Shown here piece by piece: positions 12,829-24,734 of a stretch of DNA of 64,000 nt. The position numbers and the translations under genes are program-made. Source of the DNA: Coprinopsis marcescibilis (lineage: Eukaryota; Basidiomycota; Agaricomycetes; Agaricales; Psathyrellaceae); assembly GCA_004369085.1 (NCBI GenBank), contig ML210149.1, positions 248,001 to 312,000 of the forward strand. The letters run 5' to 3'. Positions within the stretch are counted from its first letter, which is position 1; each line of letters begins with the position of its first letter. The notes beneath the pieces were generated by a model, which saw nothing but the letters and a program-made list of their open reading frames with translations, was not told where the DNA came from and ran no database searches.

Positions 12829-13565
12829 ATGTCTTCAAAGGGTTCCTATCTGCTGGCGAATGAAACTCCTTACGAGTAAGCAGCTGGATCGTCTTCTCAA
12901 ATGCTTCCACTGACCACTACATCCACAGTGCCCTATGTCACTACTTCAACGTATCATCTCCAAGGGTGATCGACTACTTTACCATCCCCACCGTGCTTTC
13001 CATGTCCGTACGCAACTCAAATGGCCAATCCCTCATGCCAACGCACATTCTGGCCGCGATACCTACCAACCCCAATCCAAGCCATCCCGTTCCGCCTATT
13101 CTTCTCCCCATCAACGCAACCCTCTACCAACGGGGCTTCGACTCTGATGCAGAGTTCCTATCTGCCGGGTCCACCACGCTCGCCTACACCTCCACGACCA
13201 TCACCCTCCCCGTTATTCAGTTTCCAGTACCTCACCCACCGTCACTTTCCCTCCTCCTGCTTTTTGCCATGCGCCTCGAAACACAGCATGGTGGGCTCGG
13301 AAACAATCTCCTCCCGACCGACATAATTGGGAACTTTCCCGACCAGCTTGCTATGGCCTCGAGTCTTGCAGCCAAGAAGCAGGTCGAGTTCGACAGGGTG
13401 TATGGCTTCGTACAAGGCGTATGGCATAATATTCTGGCTCTGGGGTATCGCGACGGAGCTGGAGGAGGTGTGAAGATCGTTGAGTTGGTCAAGAACGTGA
13501 GGAAGGTCGTCGGTGCTGGCGCTAGGATCAGGCAAGGCTTGCCTGCGTTCCCTGAAAGTCACTGA
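12829..13565 (+). CDS. Conserved-looking hypothetical protein, function unknown
   Basis: Two exons: ATG at 12829, donor GTAAGC after the Tyr-Glu/Asp codon (~12878), acceptor CCACAG (~12929), then an open frame to TGA 13563-13565, giving about 225 aa. It begins MSSKGSYLLANETPYDAL, followed by HYFNVSSPRVIDYFTIP. A Pro-rich middle leads to a hydrophobic LPVIQFPVPHPPSLSLLLLFAM stretch, and the C-terminal half is a helical segment (FPDQLAMASSLAAKKQVEFDRVYGFVQGVWHNIL). The clean splice and consistent frame argue for a real gene. I recognise no domain. It may be a mushroom-lineage protein. Confidence 0.6.
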
Positions 13566-15893
13566 GCCGGGTTCGACCTCGCTGACATCATTGACGACCA
13601 TGCGCGTAGCAATGCCAGACATGCGATCCAGTCGACATGGCCATCCGAGACCGACCCCGATTCGCAACACTCGACTGTCTTGAGAGTCTGTGTCTGCGAC
13701 GTCATCACTCCGCCAATGCCTCAAAAGATACTTGGTGCTTCTGGCTCACTCGAAATCCTTTTGCAGGGATTGCCTTGTTGATTCCACCATTCCAAACGCA
13801 GACGTTTGGTCCCACACTCTGGCTTCTATTCCATTCCTTTTTCCGCGTACTATCTTGTAATATTCTTTCCAAGCCTCCTTTGTCTTTCCCCTTCGCATTC
13901 TCCCTTCGATCCTTCCTGTAGCCTAATTTACTGTATATACTTAAGCACCACTCGACACCTAATTCCTAATACCCCCTAGCATATCCTAGCATAATACTTT
14001 TACTTATATGTCGCTTACCTACCTATTGTTTGTGTTTCTGTGTATAGGTCCCATGCTTGCTTTCTCGCACTCCCTTGAGCATAGTCTTGTGTATTGCTTT
14101 GTCTTGTCCTTGCCACATTACCCATGTTGCCCTTTGTTGTAAATGCTCTGATGTTGTACGGATGTACTCTTCCATCTACTTACTCTACTACCTGTCTAGT
14201 AGCATCGCGAATTCAGAGTTCTACGATCCCTGCCTCAAGCGTTACAACAACACATACATCTATTCAACTGATGTATAGGTTTGCGATTGTTAACAGATCC
14301 TCTCCGTGGAGTGTCCTCCGCCGACGTACGCGTTCACATCGCGTCAAGACCTCGTGCCTCCTATACCCAATATATTAGTGTACGTATCCCCATAAAAATT
14401 TCCTCTCGCTTTTGACGTCCAGCAGTTTCATCTTCATCAACCGGTGCTAAATCCGCCCACGTTACTTATGTATGTGGTCTCCAAACCCTGACAGATATCT
14501 GCTCGTTAACAGCACCTACGAATGTCAAGGGCTTTGCAAATGACTGTTTGGCAGGCGGGGTCCAAAATGCTGGGCAGACAGACCGTAACGGTGACTCTGT
14601 TACACAACCGTTATGTACTTGAATACCTACATTCCGACACTTACATAGTTACGACGTATCTACACAAGGCCGCTCGGAGATGTGTGAAAGCGGACGGCAG
14701 TGACAGTGACTCGAGGTGTACGGCTTGTTTTCAGACCGACAGGTCGATTCTAAAGCGCGTCCGACAGTAGTGAGTGCTTGCGATTAGTATTTCCCTGAAG
14801 TACCAGCCCTCTACTCACTGGACGTGTCCAACCTCGCAAACATTTTCTCTCGTATCTGGGGCTCGATCCCATGGCCTCAGGCTCTGACCTCACAGCTGTT
14901 CCCACCAGTGCAGTGACTAGTGACAGTCCCTGTCCGCAGCCCAGAGGCGCCCGACGCACGGATCAGGTCACGTGCTGGGAAGCGCTCAGCCTGAGTGCTG
15001 AACAACCTCCGAAGGCCTTGAAGGTGGGCATCGCATCTTCATACCTCCCGTCATCGTCGATCAAGTCTACTGTTGAACGTTGAGGCAACGACAAAGTATA
15101 TTATCGCTTTAATTTGGCCATAGTTCCCGTACCCCCAAAAATACAAGCTTCAAGGTAAGGTGTCGAACTTGGTACAAACTTGCGGTGAGGCTGTAGTACC
15201 AGAATTCTTGGCACATTCGAGTTCTGGTTGGGGCCCTGGACTCACCATTGTAAGTATGTGTATATAGACTTTGCAGCTTGCAAGGTCGCAACTCACCCTT
15301 TTTTGTTCGCTTTGGTAAAGGTCGGGGCTGAGCGCTGAGCTTCGGTCATTTTGAGTAGATCAACCAACTCTATTGAATTTGAAGTCGGGATCGCCTGGCT
15401 GGTGGGGAAACCACCGTGACTCGCTCCTTCCACCAATGATACCATGGATCATCAATCATCTATCTACTCAGTAATCAGTGTCGAATATTCTGTCCCGTTG
15501 TTCAGATAGTCTAGTAAGTAATGTCTCAGAAACCTCCTCACACCGAAGCCATTCAATCCTGAAGCCCGAGAAGCCCACTGTCCAGAAACGAACGACCTGT
15601 CCTCACTAGGCCCCATTAATCATTCGACATTTTGATAGTTGCACTTCGACTTGCTGCTGGTACAAAGGACTTGAATATTGTACGCCAGCTCCTCTCTGGT
15701 AAGAGTCCGGGGTTGGGGTCTTTGGTATTGAGGCTCTCGCCGTGATGTGGCAATGACATGAACAGCCTGTGGGATTTGGCATGTTGCGGTCACTAACCGG
15801 TGCATTGCGTTGTCATCACCTTGCATCTCCTCTCTTTTGGATGGAGTGCGCCGTGTGCTTAAACCCTTGCTTCTCTTCTTCCTCCCTCATTTG
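13566..15893. other. 2.3-kb interval without a supported gene
   Basis: Thymidine- and pyrimidine-rich after 13.8 kb, probably 3' UTR of the preceding gene, then low-information sequence. Apart from the SINE-like segment annotated near 14.8-14.9 kb I see nothing coding. Confidence 0.4.
14760..14935 (-). repeat. Possible tRNA-derived SINE fragment
   Basis: On the minus strand, GGGATCGAGCCCC (14862-14874) resembles a Pol III B box / tRNA T-arm and can form a TGGG..CCCA stem. About 50 nt upstream, TAGTCACTGCACTGGTGGG resembles a degenerate A box / D-arm. No complete cloverleaf with a paired acceptor stem is visible, so a functional tRNA is unlikely. A tRNA-headed SINE remnant is the best guess. 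The borders are nominal. Only a copy-number search of the genome could settle this. Confidence 0.3.
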
Positions 15894-17397
15894 ATGCCGT
15901 CCTTCTTTAAATCCTTACTTCTTTTCGCATTTCTTGGTTCATGGCGGGCGCGAGCTTTCAATTTCACTATTCAGCCTGAAGAGCTGACACCATGCGGGGA
16001 GATCGAAGTCCAGTGGGAAGGTAAACCATAAAGTGATGCTCGGGTGATTTGATGCTGAATCGTTGACTGCAGGAGGCGAGCCGCCCTTCCGCTTGCTGGT
16101 GGTACCGGTAAGATATTTGCATTGGTACTTTCATGTTACTTACCACTACGTCTTTTGTCGGCAGGTCGATCATTACATGGCCAACATCAGTATACCTTCT
16201 ACAAGTTATAATACCGAAACGAGGATAGGATCGTTTAGATACCAAGTCCCTTTTGCGGAGAGGCATTCCATCCTATTTGCCATGTCAGACAGCACCGGGA
16301 TTTCAGCAGGGGGAGTCACGGGCATAATGCGAGTTAGTGGTCAGGTTGAATCACCTCCCGCTGGGTGTCAGATTGAGGGACCAAATGGTATGGAGTCACT
16401 CGCATTGAACTCAGGGACTGTGTAAATTATCATTCACAGACGGTGACTATACCTTTGGCGTCGAAGATGGAGCGGATCTTCGTCAATGCTCGTGAGTCCA
16501 AAGAGGTCCGTTTCTTCGACAGTAGAAACTGATATGACCTGTCTATCTAGCACATTCGGATTCACATACTACAGCCAAGCTGTCAAGCCTATTAAAATTG
16601 TTGTATGTGGCCAGTCTTGCTTGTTGAGCCAACCTCCCGACGAGCTTCTTTAGGGATTCGTTCCGGGTAATTTTGTGTTTGAAGCGTCCGCCCCCGACCT
16701 GGCGGATACCTTCTCGTGGTTTAACCCATACCCCACGGGGACCAACATCATTTTCACCATGGTCGATGCAGCGAATCGCAATGGAGGAGTCCTGATGGTG
16801 CAAACAGTTGATTCCTCACCTGATTCATCCTGCCTTTCGAAAGATCCACCACCAAACCTAGCACCCTCAAATTCGTCTCAAATCCCAGTCCCCACGAACG
16901 ACCTTGTCAGCCCAGCACCGCAGCAACAACAATCAGGCCCAAGGATAGACATCATTGTCGGTGCCGCTATTGGCGGCGTAGGCTTAATCGTGCTTGTCGT
17001 GGTGGCCATTCTGCTCTTCAAGAAGCGACAACAGAAAAGGCAATCCAATGTCTTCATTCCCGTGGCGACAGAGGAAACCGAGTTCGGGGTAGTTGGTCCT
17101 ACCCATTTCAATTATGCAGGACACCCATACCCTTTTGCCTCCAATTCTTCACATACAACGGACGGCAAAGGGCGGAATCATCTCGGGGCGGAACATCAAC
17201 AGCCACGAATTGTCGTACACCAGGATATGGAAGATTCCCCGCTCATAGAACTGCCGCCAATGTACGTAGAGAGTCGTAGTCCCCCGACAGGCTTTCCGCC
17301 TCCGCCAGGGTTTTATGAACAACAGAGCGGTAGCTCCGCTGGGCCATCAACGTCAACATCATCAAGCACCTCCTTTCCTCGGGATAGAAAGAGGTGA
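15894..17397 (+). CDS. Secretory single-pass membrane protein, fungal, function unknown
   Basis: ATG 15894 gives a signal peptide (MPSFFKSLLLFAFLGSWRARA), then an extracellular domain of ~240 residues read over five short introns with Cys residues (TPCGEIEVQW, AGCQIEGPN, LRQCSTFGF). After a Ser/Pro/Gln-rich stalk comes one membrane span (IIVGAAIGGVGLIVLVVVAILLF) followed by KKRQQKRQ as a stop-transfer signal, then a disordered cytoplasmic tail rich in Pro and Ser. The layout matches a family widespread in Agaricomycetes that resembles a cell-surface sensor or mucin-like protein. No enzymatic motif is visible. The frame is also open upstream to 15810, which would add an N-terminal extension. 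Confidence 0.8.
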
Positions 17398-18978
17398 TCA
17401 TGCTTTTATCGAGACACGGATTTTGGGACTTGGGACGGGCAAGAGCTGCTCTATCGGACATTCCATGTATTTGTATGTACTCACTTCTATGTATGTCTGC
17501 ACACACCCTAGAGCGTTTATGGTGCGCACGATTAATCATTTTTACCCTGTAGGGGTATTGGACAAGCTTGTTATACCCTCGGATGCTCACAGTCGCCGTC
17601 GCTTTCACGTAGGTATGTACCTTTCATTACTGATTTGCAAAGGGAGGTGAGAAACGGACTGGAGCGAGACGCTTTGTCCCGGGGTCAAGAAGCTGTTCAG
17701 GTTGAGGCTGTATTCACACATGGCAGTGCGTAAGGGTTGGGTAAGATTTCGGCCATCGTGCGGACTCCATTCCGTAAGCGCTCTCCAAGTGCCATAACAT
17801 TATACTTGAACTTACTGTTAAACATTCTCCACTCGTCAAATGACCCTCGGACCTGGCCGCCTGCCTCACGGAGGGCCCCCCACCTTGCGCTTCTGGAAAC
17901 CATTCAGACCAGCCATACTTGAAGGAGGTTTGACGGTATAGTTTGTTTTGAACCTTCTTTTGATGCTCAGCAGCCTCTCAAGGACCCAGTTCCCGCCATG
18001 AGATGTGAAGGGCTGTATACTTTTAGGCGCCCAATCGAAAGTCATTGACGACTGATCAATCTCCACCAGTCCATGCCAACGAACGCCATCTGCAAAGCAT
18101 AAGGTTCCAACGGTCCGGGGGTGTCTGACTTCGAGTGCTCCCTTCCGAGGCTTGCGTTTCACTCACCCTTGATCCCACAAAACATGATCTTGGATCTTGA
18201 GAAATCGTTGGGATTGTCGAATGGGAGCTTTCTAACCTCTATCCGCAGTCGCTTGAGTATACGGTGATGTATGGCAGTCGAATGAGATATCTAGTCAGTG
18301 CGGTGGAGCATAATAAACATGTGCGTATTCCATACAGTGGGGACAAACCACCAGGATAACCAACTAATTAATATACAAGCCGAACCCAAAAGGTTCGACA
18401 AAGGGAGTAGCACTATTAGCACAAGACACTCTCTAGAATGGTAGACTGAAAGTGGGGGGTAGAACTTATCTAGATAGCTACAAGCATAGTAGTGGAAACG
18501 GGTTCCCCTACTGGGAAGGCTGAAAGAGTCTGTGCAAAGCCAAAACTAATTTAGGAGAGGTGACGGCGCGAGGGAGAGGGGTACGTGGGGAGACTGAGAG
18601 AGTCTACGAGCCAAGACTCCTTAGGAAGGGGTGAAAGCGATCGAAAACACTTGGCGGCGCGAGGGAGAGAAGCCAGGCTAGGCAATTAGTGGCCAAGCCA
18701 GGACTATGGGGTTCGGGGAAATAATCCAGTGGTAGGACAAAGTATCGCTCGGCGAGTAGGGCGTCCGTGGGTTGGTGGAGGAAGGGTTGAGACCGGCGAA
18801 AGGGTGTCGCAATAATGATAACGTAAAAGGTACCTCTTCCGCTAAGGAAGAAGTGAGAGAAGAAATGGTCCAACCCGGTTGGTTTGCGGGGAGAAAGGTG
18901 TCCGGTGAGGTACTGCTTTCGTCAATAATCGTGTCGTCGTCGTTGCTGTCGTCTAGATCGTAACTTTACAGAATAGGT
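17398..18978. other. 1.6-kb intergenic region between convergent genes
   Basis: Includes the 3' flanks of the genes on both sides. A purine-rich block (18.5-18.75 kb) repeats short GGCGCGAGGGAGAG-type words. Short frames at 17866-18162 (-) and 18604-18873 (-) have no recognisable features. Confidence 0.4.
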
Positions 18979-20129
18979 TTACATCGCGAGGATGATGAAC
19001 ATCGAGGCTAGGAGCGAGAGCGGCAGGGAAATGGACACTGAGGAACCGGCACCACTGCCTAGCGTGCTCGATCCTGCCAAGTCTGCACCCGTCCGTGGCG
19101 TAGACGAAGCTTGTTGACTTGAGCTATCCTCGCTAGATGCAGCAGGTTCCGAACTGCTGGTTGCGCTAGGTTGTGGTGATGGAACTATTCTGGAAGTAAC
19201 GAATCCGGAAGACAATGGAGTTGATGACTCGGATGACGACGAAAATGATGATGATGAAGGAGCTGAAGATTCCGAGTTTGAAGGTTCGGATGATGGAACC
19301 GACAAGCTTGCGGAAGTGATTATTGAGGAGGCAGAGGGTGTCGCTGGGGCTGTGGAGAGGTCTCCGATGGTGATTGTTGACAAGACTGTCGTCGAGCGGC
19401 GGGTCGATAGTGTACTTGGGATGGGGATTGAGCGCGTCGCTGATTCAACAGGGGCCTCGAAGGAACCCGACATTCGGTCAAGACTGCCCGGTTGGTACGT
19501 TAATTTCGCTTATAGAGTGAAGGTGGCGAATTACTCACCCGAACCAGGGTGAATACGCGTAGTAAGGCTCTGTACCATTCACCAAGAGCGTTGTCGACGT
19601 GAACGACAGGTAGCTAAACAAGTAACGTCAGCGTCATGGACAGTCGAAACGGTACACTGCACATACTATGCTCGAGAGTCGGGTCCAGCGGCTGGATTGG
19701 GCTAGATATGGCGCAGATGTGAGTGGTCATGCATTGCGATTCAAGTTTGAATACACCAACCGTGAAGGTGAGGGAGCGGACTGCACTGACGTCAGCTGGG
19801 TCAAGTGTTTGAACCAATTGCTATGGGCAATGTCAATGTCGGTGGAAACGTGCCACAAATCCAATAAAGGGCTTACCCGATCCCCAGTGTATAAGCCTAC
19901 AGAAACAACGCCAATAGCCGCCAGTAATGGCGAACTTCCGTTGTCTAGCCATGTCACTGTACAAGGTTCCCCACCGTGACATGTGGAGTCTTGGAAAGGT
20001 TCTACGACCTATATTCGATCGCGGTGAGAGCCGTTAACAAGAGAAAGCCACAGATGTACTCACGTAGAGCTCTGCCTTTACGAGGGTTGCCAGAAACAAG
20101 GTAGCCAGGACGAATAACAGATAAAACAT
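18979..20129 (-). CDS. GPI-anchored Ser/Thr-rich protein with Kre9/Knh1-like N-terminal domain
   Basis: Cell-surface or wall protein. Read on the minus strand from ATG at 20127-20129: signal peptide MFYLLFVLATLFLATLVKA, then spliced exons giving STCHGGEPCTVTWLDNG, IGVVSVGLYTGD, QLVQTLDPADVSAVRSLTFT, PNPAAGP and YLSFTSTTLLVNGTEPYYAY. These match in order the Ser-Thr-rich GPI-anchored (Kre9/Knh1) domain. The last exon is a ~130-residue Ser/Thr-rich stalk ending in a hydrophobic tail (SVSISLPLSLLASMFIILAM) after small residues, typical of a GPI attachment signal. There are about five introns. The role in glucan or wall organisation is inferred from the family. Confidence 0.82.
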
Positions 20130-20661
20130 TGCTTAAAGAGCGTGTGGGTTGAATTCGAATGAGTGTTGGTGTTTAAGTAATTTCTTTTGCTTGGTTGGAT
20201 CAAATTTCCGGGAGTTTAAGACGAGTATGCACGCATAGACCTGCAAATGTTAGCGATAACAACGAAGAAGAAGGAAGAAGGAAACCGTGTGGATCGTAAA
20301 TTTCGTCGTCGCAGTCGTCGTCAAGTTCCCTGTTCCCCATCTGACTTCTCAATTTGAACCAAAACGAGCGCCAAGCCACGTGGCGACTCCACTATTGCTT
20401 CCGGCTCATGACTGGACCGAACCTCAGTTCAAGAAATTGACAGAAACTACTTTGCGATGCTCTGGGTTTGTGGATTTGATTTTATATCGAAGTACAATTT
20501 CGATGCTACTAAACGAAGTTTGGGCAGAAAAATGAGCAACACTGCCAAACAAGGCACTGTTGCTCAGTTCACAGTCCTGGGTGTCTACATATTCGATATT
20601 CAGCATTTGCTTCCGGTTTCAACATCTTGAAGACCTCAAGCGTTTACCTAAACAAATGCAG
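20130..20661. other. Short intergenic region between two minus-strand genes
   Basis: About 0.5 kb. It carries the upstream region of the GPI-protein gene and the 3' flank of the zinc-finger gene. No coding signal is seen. Confidence 0.4.
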
Positions 20662-21535
20662 CTAAAGTTTCAACATACGATCAACTTGCGCAGCCAGATC
20701 GTTGAAGTGCTCTTGAATTCGCTTGATGTCGGCCAGCTTGCAGGATCGGCTCTCCAAGTGTTGAACAAACCCAGAGATAAGTGTGAAGCTCCTGCCGCAT
20801 TTCGCATTTGGACATTTGAACTCGTCGCCGTCATGCGACGCCGAATTCAAATGCTGGTTCAAAGACTGTAGCTCCTTGAACCCGCGATGACATAGGAAAC
20901 ATTCAAAATGCTTGCCATTCCAAGCCGCTGCGGTCGCTACATAACTAGTTACCGTTGCTGGCGCAGTACCGATACCATCCCCAGCAATTCGATTTTTGAG
21001 TGAAATAGCGGGGATTATATCGATCGTTTGTGCCGCAGCGGTCACTGCGTTGCGATGAATGTGGTTGTGCACGTTAGACTCTAAGTGGTGCGCGACCCCA
21101 GAGGGGCTTTTCAGATGCTTCTCGCACCCTGACACGCGGCACGGGATGTGCCTGTTGACATGAGCCAGGGAACGAGAATGCTATCGTGAGCATTGTCAGT
21201 GAAATCATATATGCAAAGTGACTGGAAACGGTATACCGCCCGAAGCGCGCCTTGAGACTTGAAGTCCCTGGAGCAGATGAAGCACCAGTGGTGATTCTGC
21301 CTACGATGTGTCTCTAGTAACATGATTGTCGCGAATACCATGTTGCAAGGTGCACAGGTGCGGGTTGAAGTATCGGAAGAGGCTCCTATAAGTTCAGATG
21401 TCAGACACAGTCACCCGAGCGCATGAGAGGATGAGTACCATGGGATTTGGCGTTATTGTGGGCCGTTCTGGCAGCATCAGTCTTGAAAGACTTGTTGCAG
21501 CCGATGGTGACGCAGTGGTAAGGGCGCGCTGTCAT
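20662..21535 (-). CDS. C2H2 zinc-finger protein
   Basis: Starts MTARPYHCVTIGCNKSFKT (ATG 21533-21535). Three exons are joined through in-phase GT-AG introns (~21385-21438 and ~21179-21235). Successive C2H2-type fingers are visible: CVTIGCNKSFKTDAARTAHNN, CNMVFATIMLLETHRRQNH, CFICSRDFKSQGALRAHSRS, CRVSGCEKHLKSPSGVAHH and, after a linker of ~50 residues, CFLCHRGFKELQSLNQH and CPNAKCGRSFTLISGFVQH. It ends with a helical segment (IKRIQEHFNDLAAQVDRML). This is probably a nucleic-acid-binding regulator of the multi-finger type expanded in mushrooms. The target is unknown. Some fingers have irregular His spacing. Confidence 0.8.
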
Positions 21536-22378
21536 TCTTTATAGTCTGAGAACCACAAAGCAGGAAAGCAAGCCGTGAAAGCAAGCGATGAGTACCGAAG
21601 ACTTATGTAGGGTGGCTCCCAGTCCCACGCTTTGGAAAACCCGTGGCACGTTGAGCCTGCTCACTTCAATTTCAGGGTTTGATCAGGTCATCTGAGCCTA
21701 TTCTGGGGTCACAATCAAAAGTATGATCTTCCTTGTGGAGCTCGCTAGCAAAATTTCCACCCCAAAAAACTGAGGGCCAGTGCCCTCAGCTTACTTTCGA
21801 TCTGATGGCATGAATTCAGACAGGTATGGCAGCCAGTGAGAGGGCGCTAATAAACCGATCCGGCACATCCGGTACATAGAGGAAAACGAAATCACCAGAA
21901 TATATGAGGTCCTTTTCTACGACTGAAGGAACAGCAACTCGTATATGGCTGTGCATTAACAGTAGACGAACGAAGTGTGCAATATACTTACGATATCGGC
22001 AGATTGTGAGGATAATCAAGCTCAAAATCACCGCACAACCTTCCACCATCTCTCCGCCGCAAGCTTCAAGCCATTTTAGTGATACCGACTACAAGTAATA
22101 GATACGGTTGAATCTGAACAAGAACCTGAGTATGCTCACAGATAAGCAGAAAAATGTTCCAGAGGCAGGAGTCTCAGATTCTACAAGTCTCGCCAATAGC
22201 CCCTTTGAGTGGGTTAGAAAGTTTAAGTTGAACGCTCTCGGCGAGATAGCTCTGTCCCCATTCGACAGGCTTGTTCTAGAAGCGAATGTCCGTTAAGCAA
22301 GGCATTAATCCTAATCCATGCATCTGAAATATACATATATAAATACACAGGAGATATCAGCATCAATGTCCAATTAAT
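21536..22378. other. 0.8-kb intergenic region, no supported gene
   Basis: Contains a 7-bp-stem hairpin at 21770-21789. A 77-codon minus frame (21816-22049) has one hydrophobic stretch but no start context, splice partners or family match. Confidence 0.35.
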
Positions 22379-23673
22379 CTAATCCTCAAAGAAACGATAG
22401 TTTACAAGCACATCTCTCATTCTCTCGATCTGACCAGGCGTGAACTGAGTCCTACACTCATCGGACGAGTAGTCCATGAAATTGACTACGAGCGCGGGTT
22501 AGCACAAATGCGGTACGCTCTGAACTCGGGGACTGCTCACATATTGGGTCATCTCCAGGAGCAGTGGGGCATGTGTCTATGCGACTGCATCCCTGCGACG
22601 GAGAGGTGGAGTTCAACTGGGTCGGAGTATCATCGACGAAATCGCCACTTCCTTCACAACTCGACCCTTGCTGAAAGATAATGTGGACCGTCAATTCCGA
22701 TATCTTGTAGCCAGTTGCACCGCAGGTTAGACGTACAAATGTATGGTACAGGCCAGCCCAGTGCCCTACTTCATGAGTCAGGGTCTTGCCAACGCGAATG
22801 GTTTTACCAGGGCCAGGAGTGATGTCCCACTTCATAACAACTCCATCAAGTTTTGCGTTGAGCTCGCTTTGATCGTACGACCAAGGAAAAACGGCGTATC
22901 CTGCTGGACCCTCTGGTAACCTGGAGGAGTCACAAGCGTATGAGCGTCAGAGATACCCAGAAGCACTGAGCCAACCTACGCGAGGGTCCACACGTTGAGG
23001 GTCTCTCTGCCTCCAACTCTCGTCGCTGCCTTCATTTCGGCTTCTAGGCCACTGGAGAGTGCAGACAGATCTGTAAGTTGAAGAAATGGTTTATACGTCT
23101 TCGAGCTTACCTTCCAGAGAAAGGGTCAGCTCGCTCAAACCATGTCATGTTGAGAACTCTGTTGACACCGAGAAGGTCGAATGTGATCCCAGAATCGGCA
23201 AAATCTCGGTTCAGGTTTCCGACCAGCTCGTCAATAGTCTCATCCCTGTCAGGCGTAGTGCGTCAGCATTAGGCGCTGCTACTAAATGAAAAATGTAACA
23301 ACGCACGCAAGCCAGCCCCCTTCGAAGGTCTCGTTTTTCGCAACAACATGGTACCATAGCGGGAATGTTAGTAGATCGTCGGGCGCCCTATGTCCTTTAC
23401 GCATCCTTCGAAACTTCTGTTCCTCCTTTTTTGCATCATCAGGATTAATATATGTACCACAAGCCCTAGAAGTTGAAAGAATATAATAAAGTGTCTGAGC
23501 GCAGGAACGGAGGCGCTTGTTACGTACTCGATGATGGAGCCTGAGTCGTGAGGCATTTTTTGCGCATTCAATGTCGATCCGGTCCCGCTTGTGAAGTGGA
23601 AGGCTGGGGAAGCAAGCGATCTCGTTGCCAGTCCTAGCGAAACGAGCACCGTGAATAGTCCCTTGGGTATCAT
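22379..23673 (-). CDS. Secreted M43 metalloprotease (MEP1/pappalysin-like), copy 1
   Basis: Zinc endopeptidase with a signal peptide (MIPKGLFTVLVSLGLATRSLA). The start is at 23671-23673. An in-frame ATG at 23712 would add 13 residues before it. About six introns are removed. The catalytic motif is HEVGHWAGLYHTF (three His ligands, catalytic Glu), with the Met-turn in NFMDYSSDECR. Paired cysteines lie in SSCEGSGDF, GCSRIDTC and DECRTQF, and it ends YRFFED. Length ~300 aa matches fungal extracellular MEP1-type proteases. The adjacent gene at 24735-26029 is a close paralogue with the same order of motifs. The secreted proteolytic role is inferred. Confidence 0.88.
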
Positions 23674-23720
23674 GTCAAAGTTGGAATGAATTATGGGAAA
23701 AGGCGTCGACAAAGTTGAGA

Positions 23721-23730
23721 TCTTTTATAT
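23721..23730 (-). promoter_or_regulatory. TATA-box candidate of M43 copy 1
   Basis: On the minus strand ATATAAAAGA lies about 50-60 bp before the chosen ATG (23673), a plausible core-promoter position with a very short leader. This also argues that the ATG at 23712 is not the start, since it would sit only about 10 bp from the TATA element. Confidence 0.45.
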
Positions 23731-23739
23731 CATTTCTGC

Positions 23740-24734
23740 CTCACGTCCTGTGTATCAGTTACACATACCAGTGAAGCCCGACGGGGGCATTTGCTGCGAT
23801 CATTTTCGGGCGGTAATTGGAGACAGGATGGTGGTTGGCAACACCGCAAATGTTATGCTCTCCTTTGTAGTGTAGATGCTTCACGATGTTGAGCCGAGAG
23901 CGGCTGACACTGGCAGATAAAAGTATAAACCCAAGCTTGACACCGGTGGGCTAGAATATACGAGTGCTGAGCGCTGAGCCTTTGGGATCTCACCGCTACT
24001 TGGCAGGCCAAAAAAGGCTTGGCAGATGAAACGCATTGGTCGGGGATAGAGGAGAAGGGGAACGGCGCTTGATTTTAGTTCTTCTGACCCGTGGGCCCGC
24101 AAGCTTATGTGCCCAATCGCATTTGGGGCTGCTGGCTGTCGAGAGTGTCAAGTTAGAGCACACACCGAGAGAGAGATTGAGAGAGCAAGGGTTCGGAGAT
24201 AGTATTAACTATGGATACTCATACTGTTCGCCCCATAGCAACTGATTGCACAGGCTCAAATCACTCAGTGAGGGGTATAAAGGGCAGCGTTACTACCAGA
24301 AGTCTTGCTTCTTCTTGTCCATAACGAAGAAACGAAGTAGATAAACGGTATCCGAGCCTAAGTGGTCCCACCGTGAAGCGCGAGAGATTTAATAGCACAG
24401 CCATGATCCTTGAATATCTTGCACGATCATAAACAAACTCACGAATCTCCCGCTTACGAACGTGTTTCATTGTGCAGCGTTCAACATAACACTGGGCGTT
24501 AAAGCATCAACTTCAAGCTGGAGCACAGCATGTGTCCGGGTATGCGGACGGTGCGAGCATAAATATTCAAATGTCGAAACAAAGGTCAGAGAGGCAATGC
24601 TGTCTTTAATATGCGCTGTGCTACCTTTCAAACGTATTGCCTTGCACCGGAAGCTGTGATCTATGGCTTTAGTGTTGTATTACTATCCATTATTAAGAAA
24701 TACTACAGTCCGTCTGGTCCTCATATTTGCGCGT
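23740..24734. other. Intergenic region between the two protease genes
   Basis: About 1 kb. It contains the copy-1 upstream region and copy-2 3' flank. A plus-strand TATAAAG at ~24276 has no gene behind it. No coding signal. Confidence 0.35.

Noticed and set aside
15327..15340. Word GCTGAGCGCTGAGC, also found at 23966-23979
   Set aside because: Near-palindromic 14-mer shared by two intergenic regions. Two occurrences are not enough to call a repeat family.
21816..22049. 77-codon minus frame with one hydrophobic segment
   Set aside because: Too short, with no signal peptide context or partner exons.
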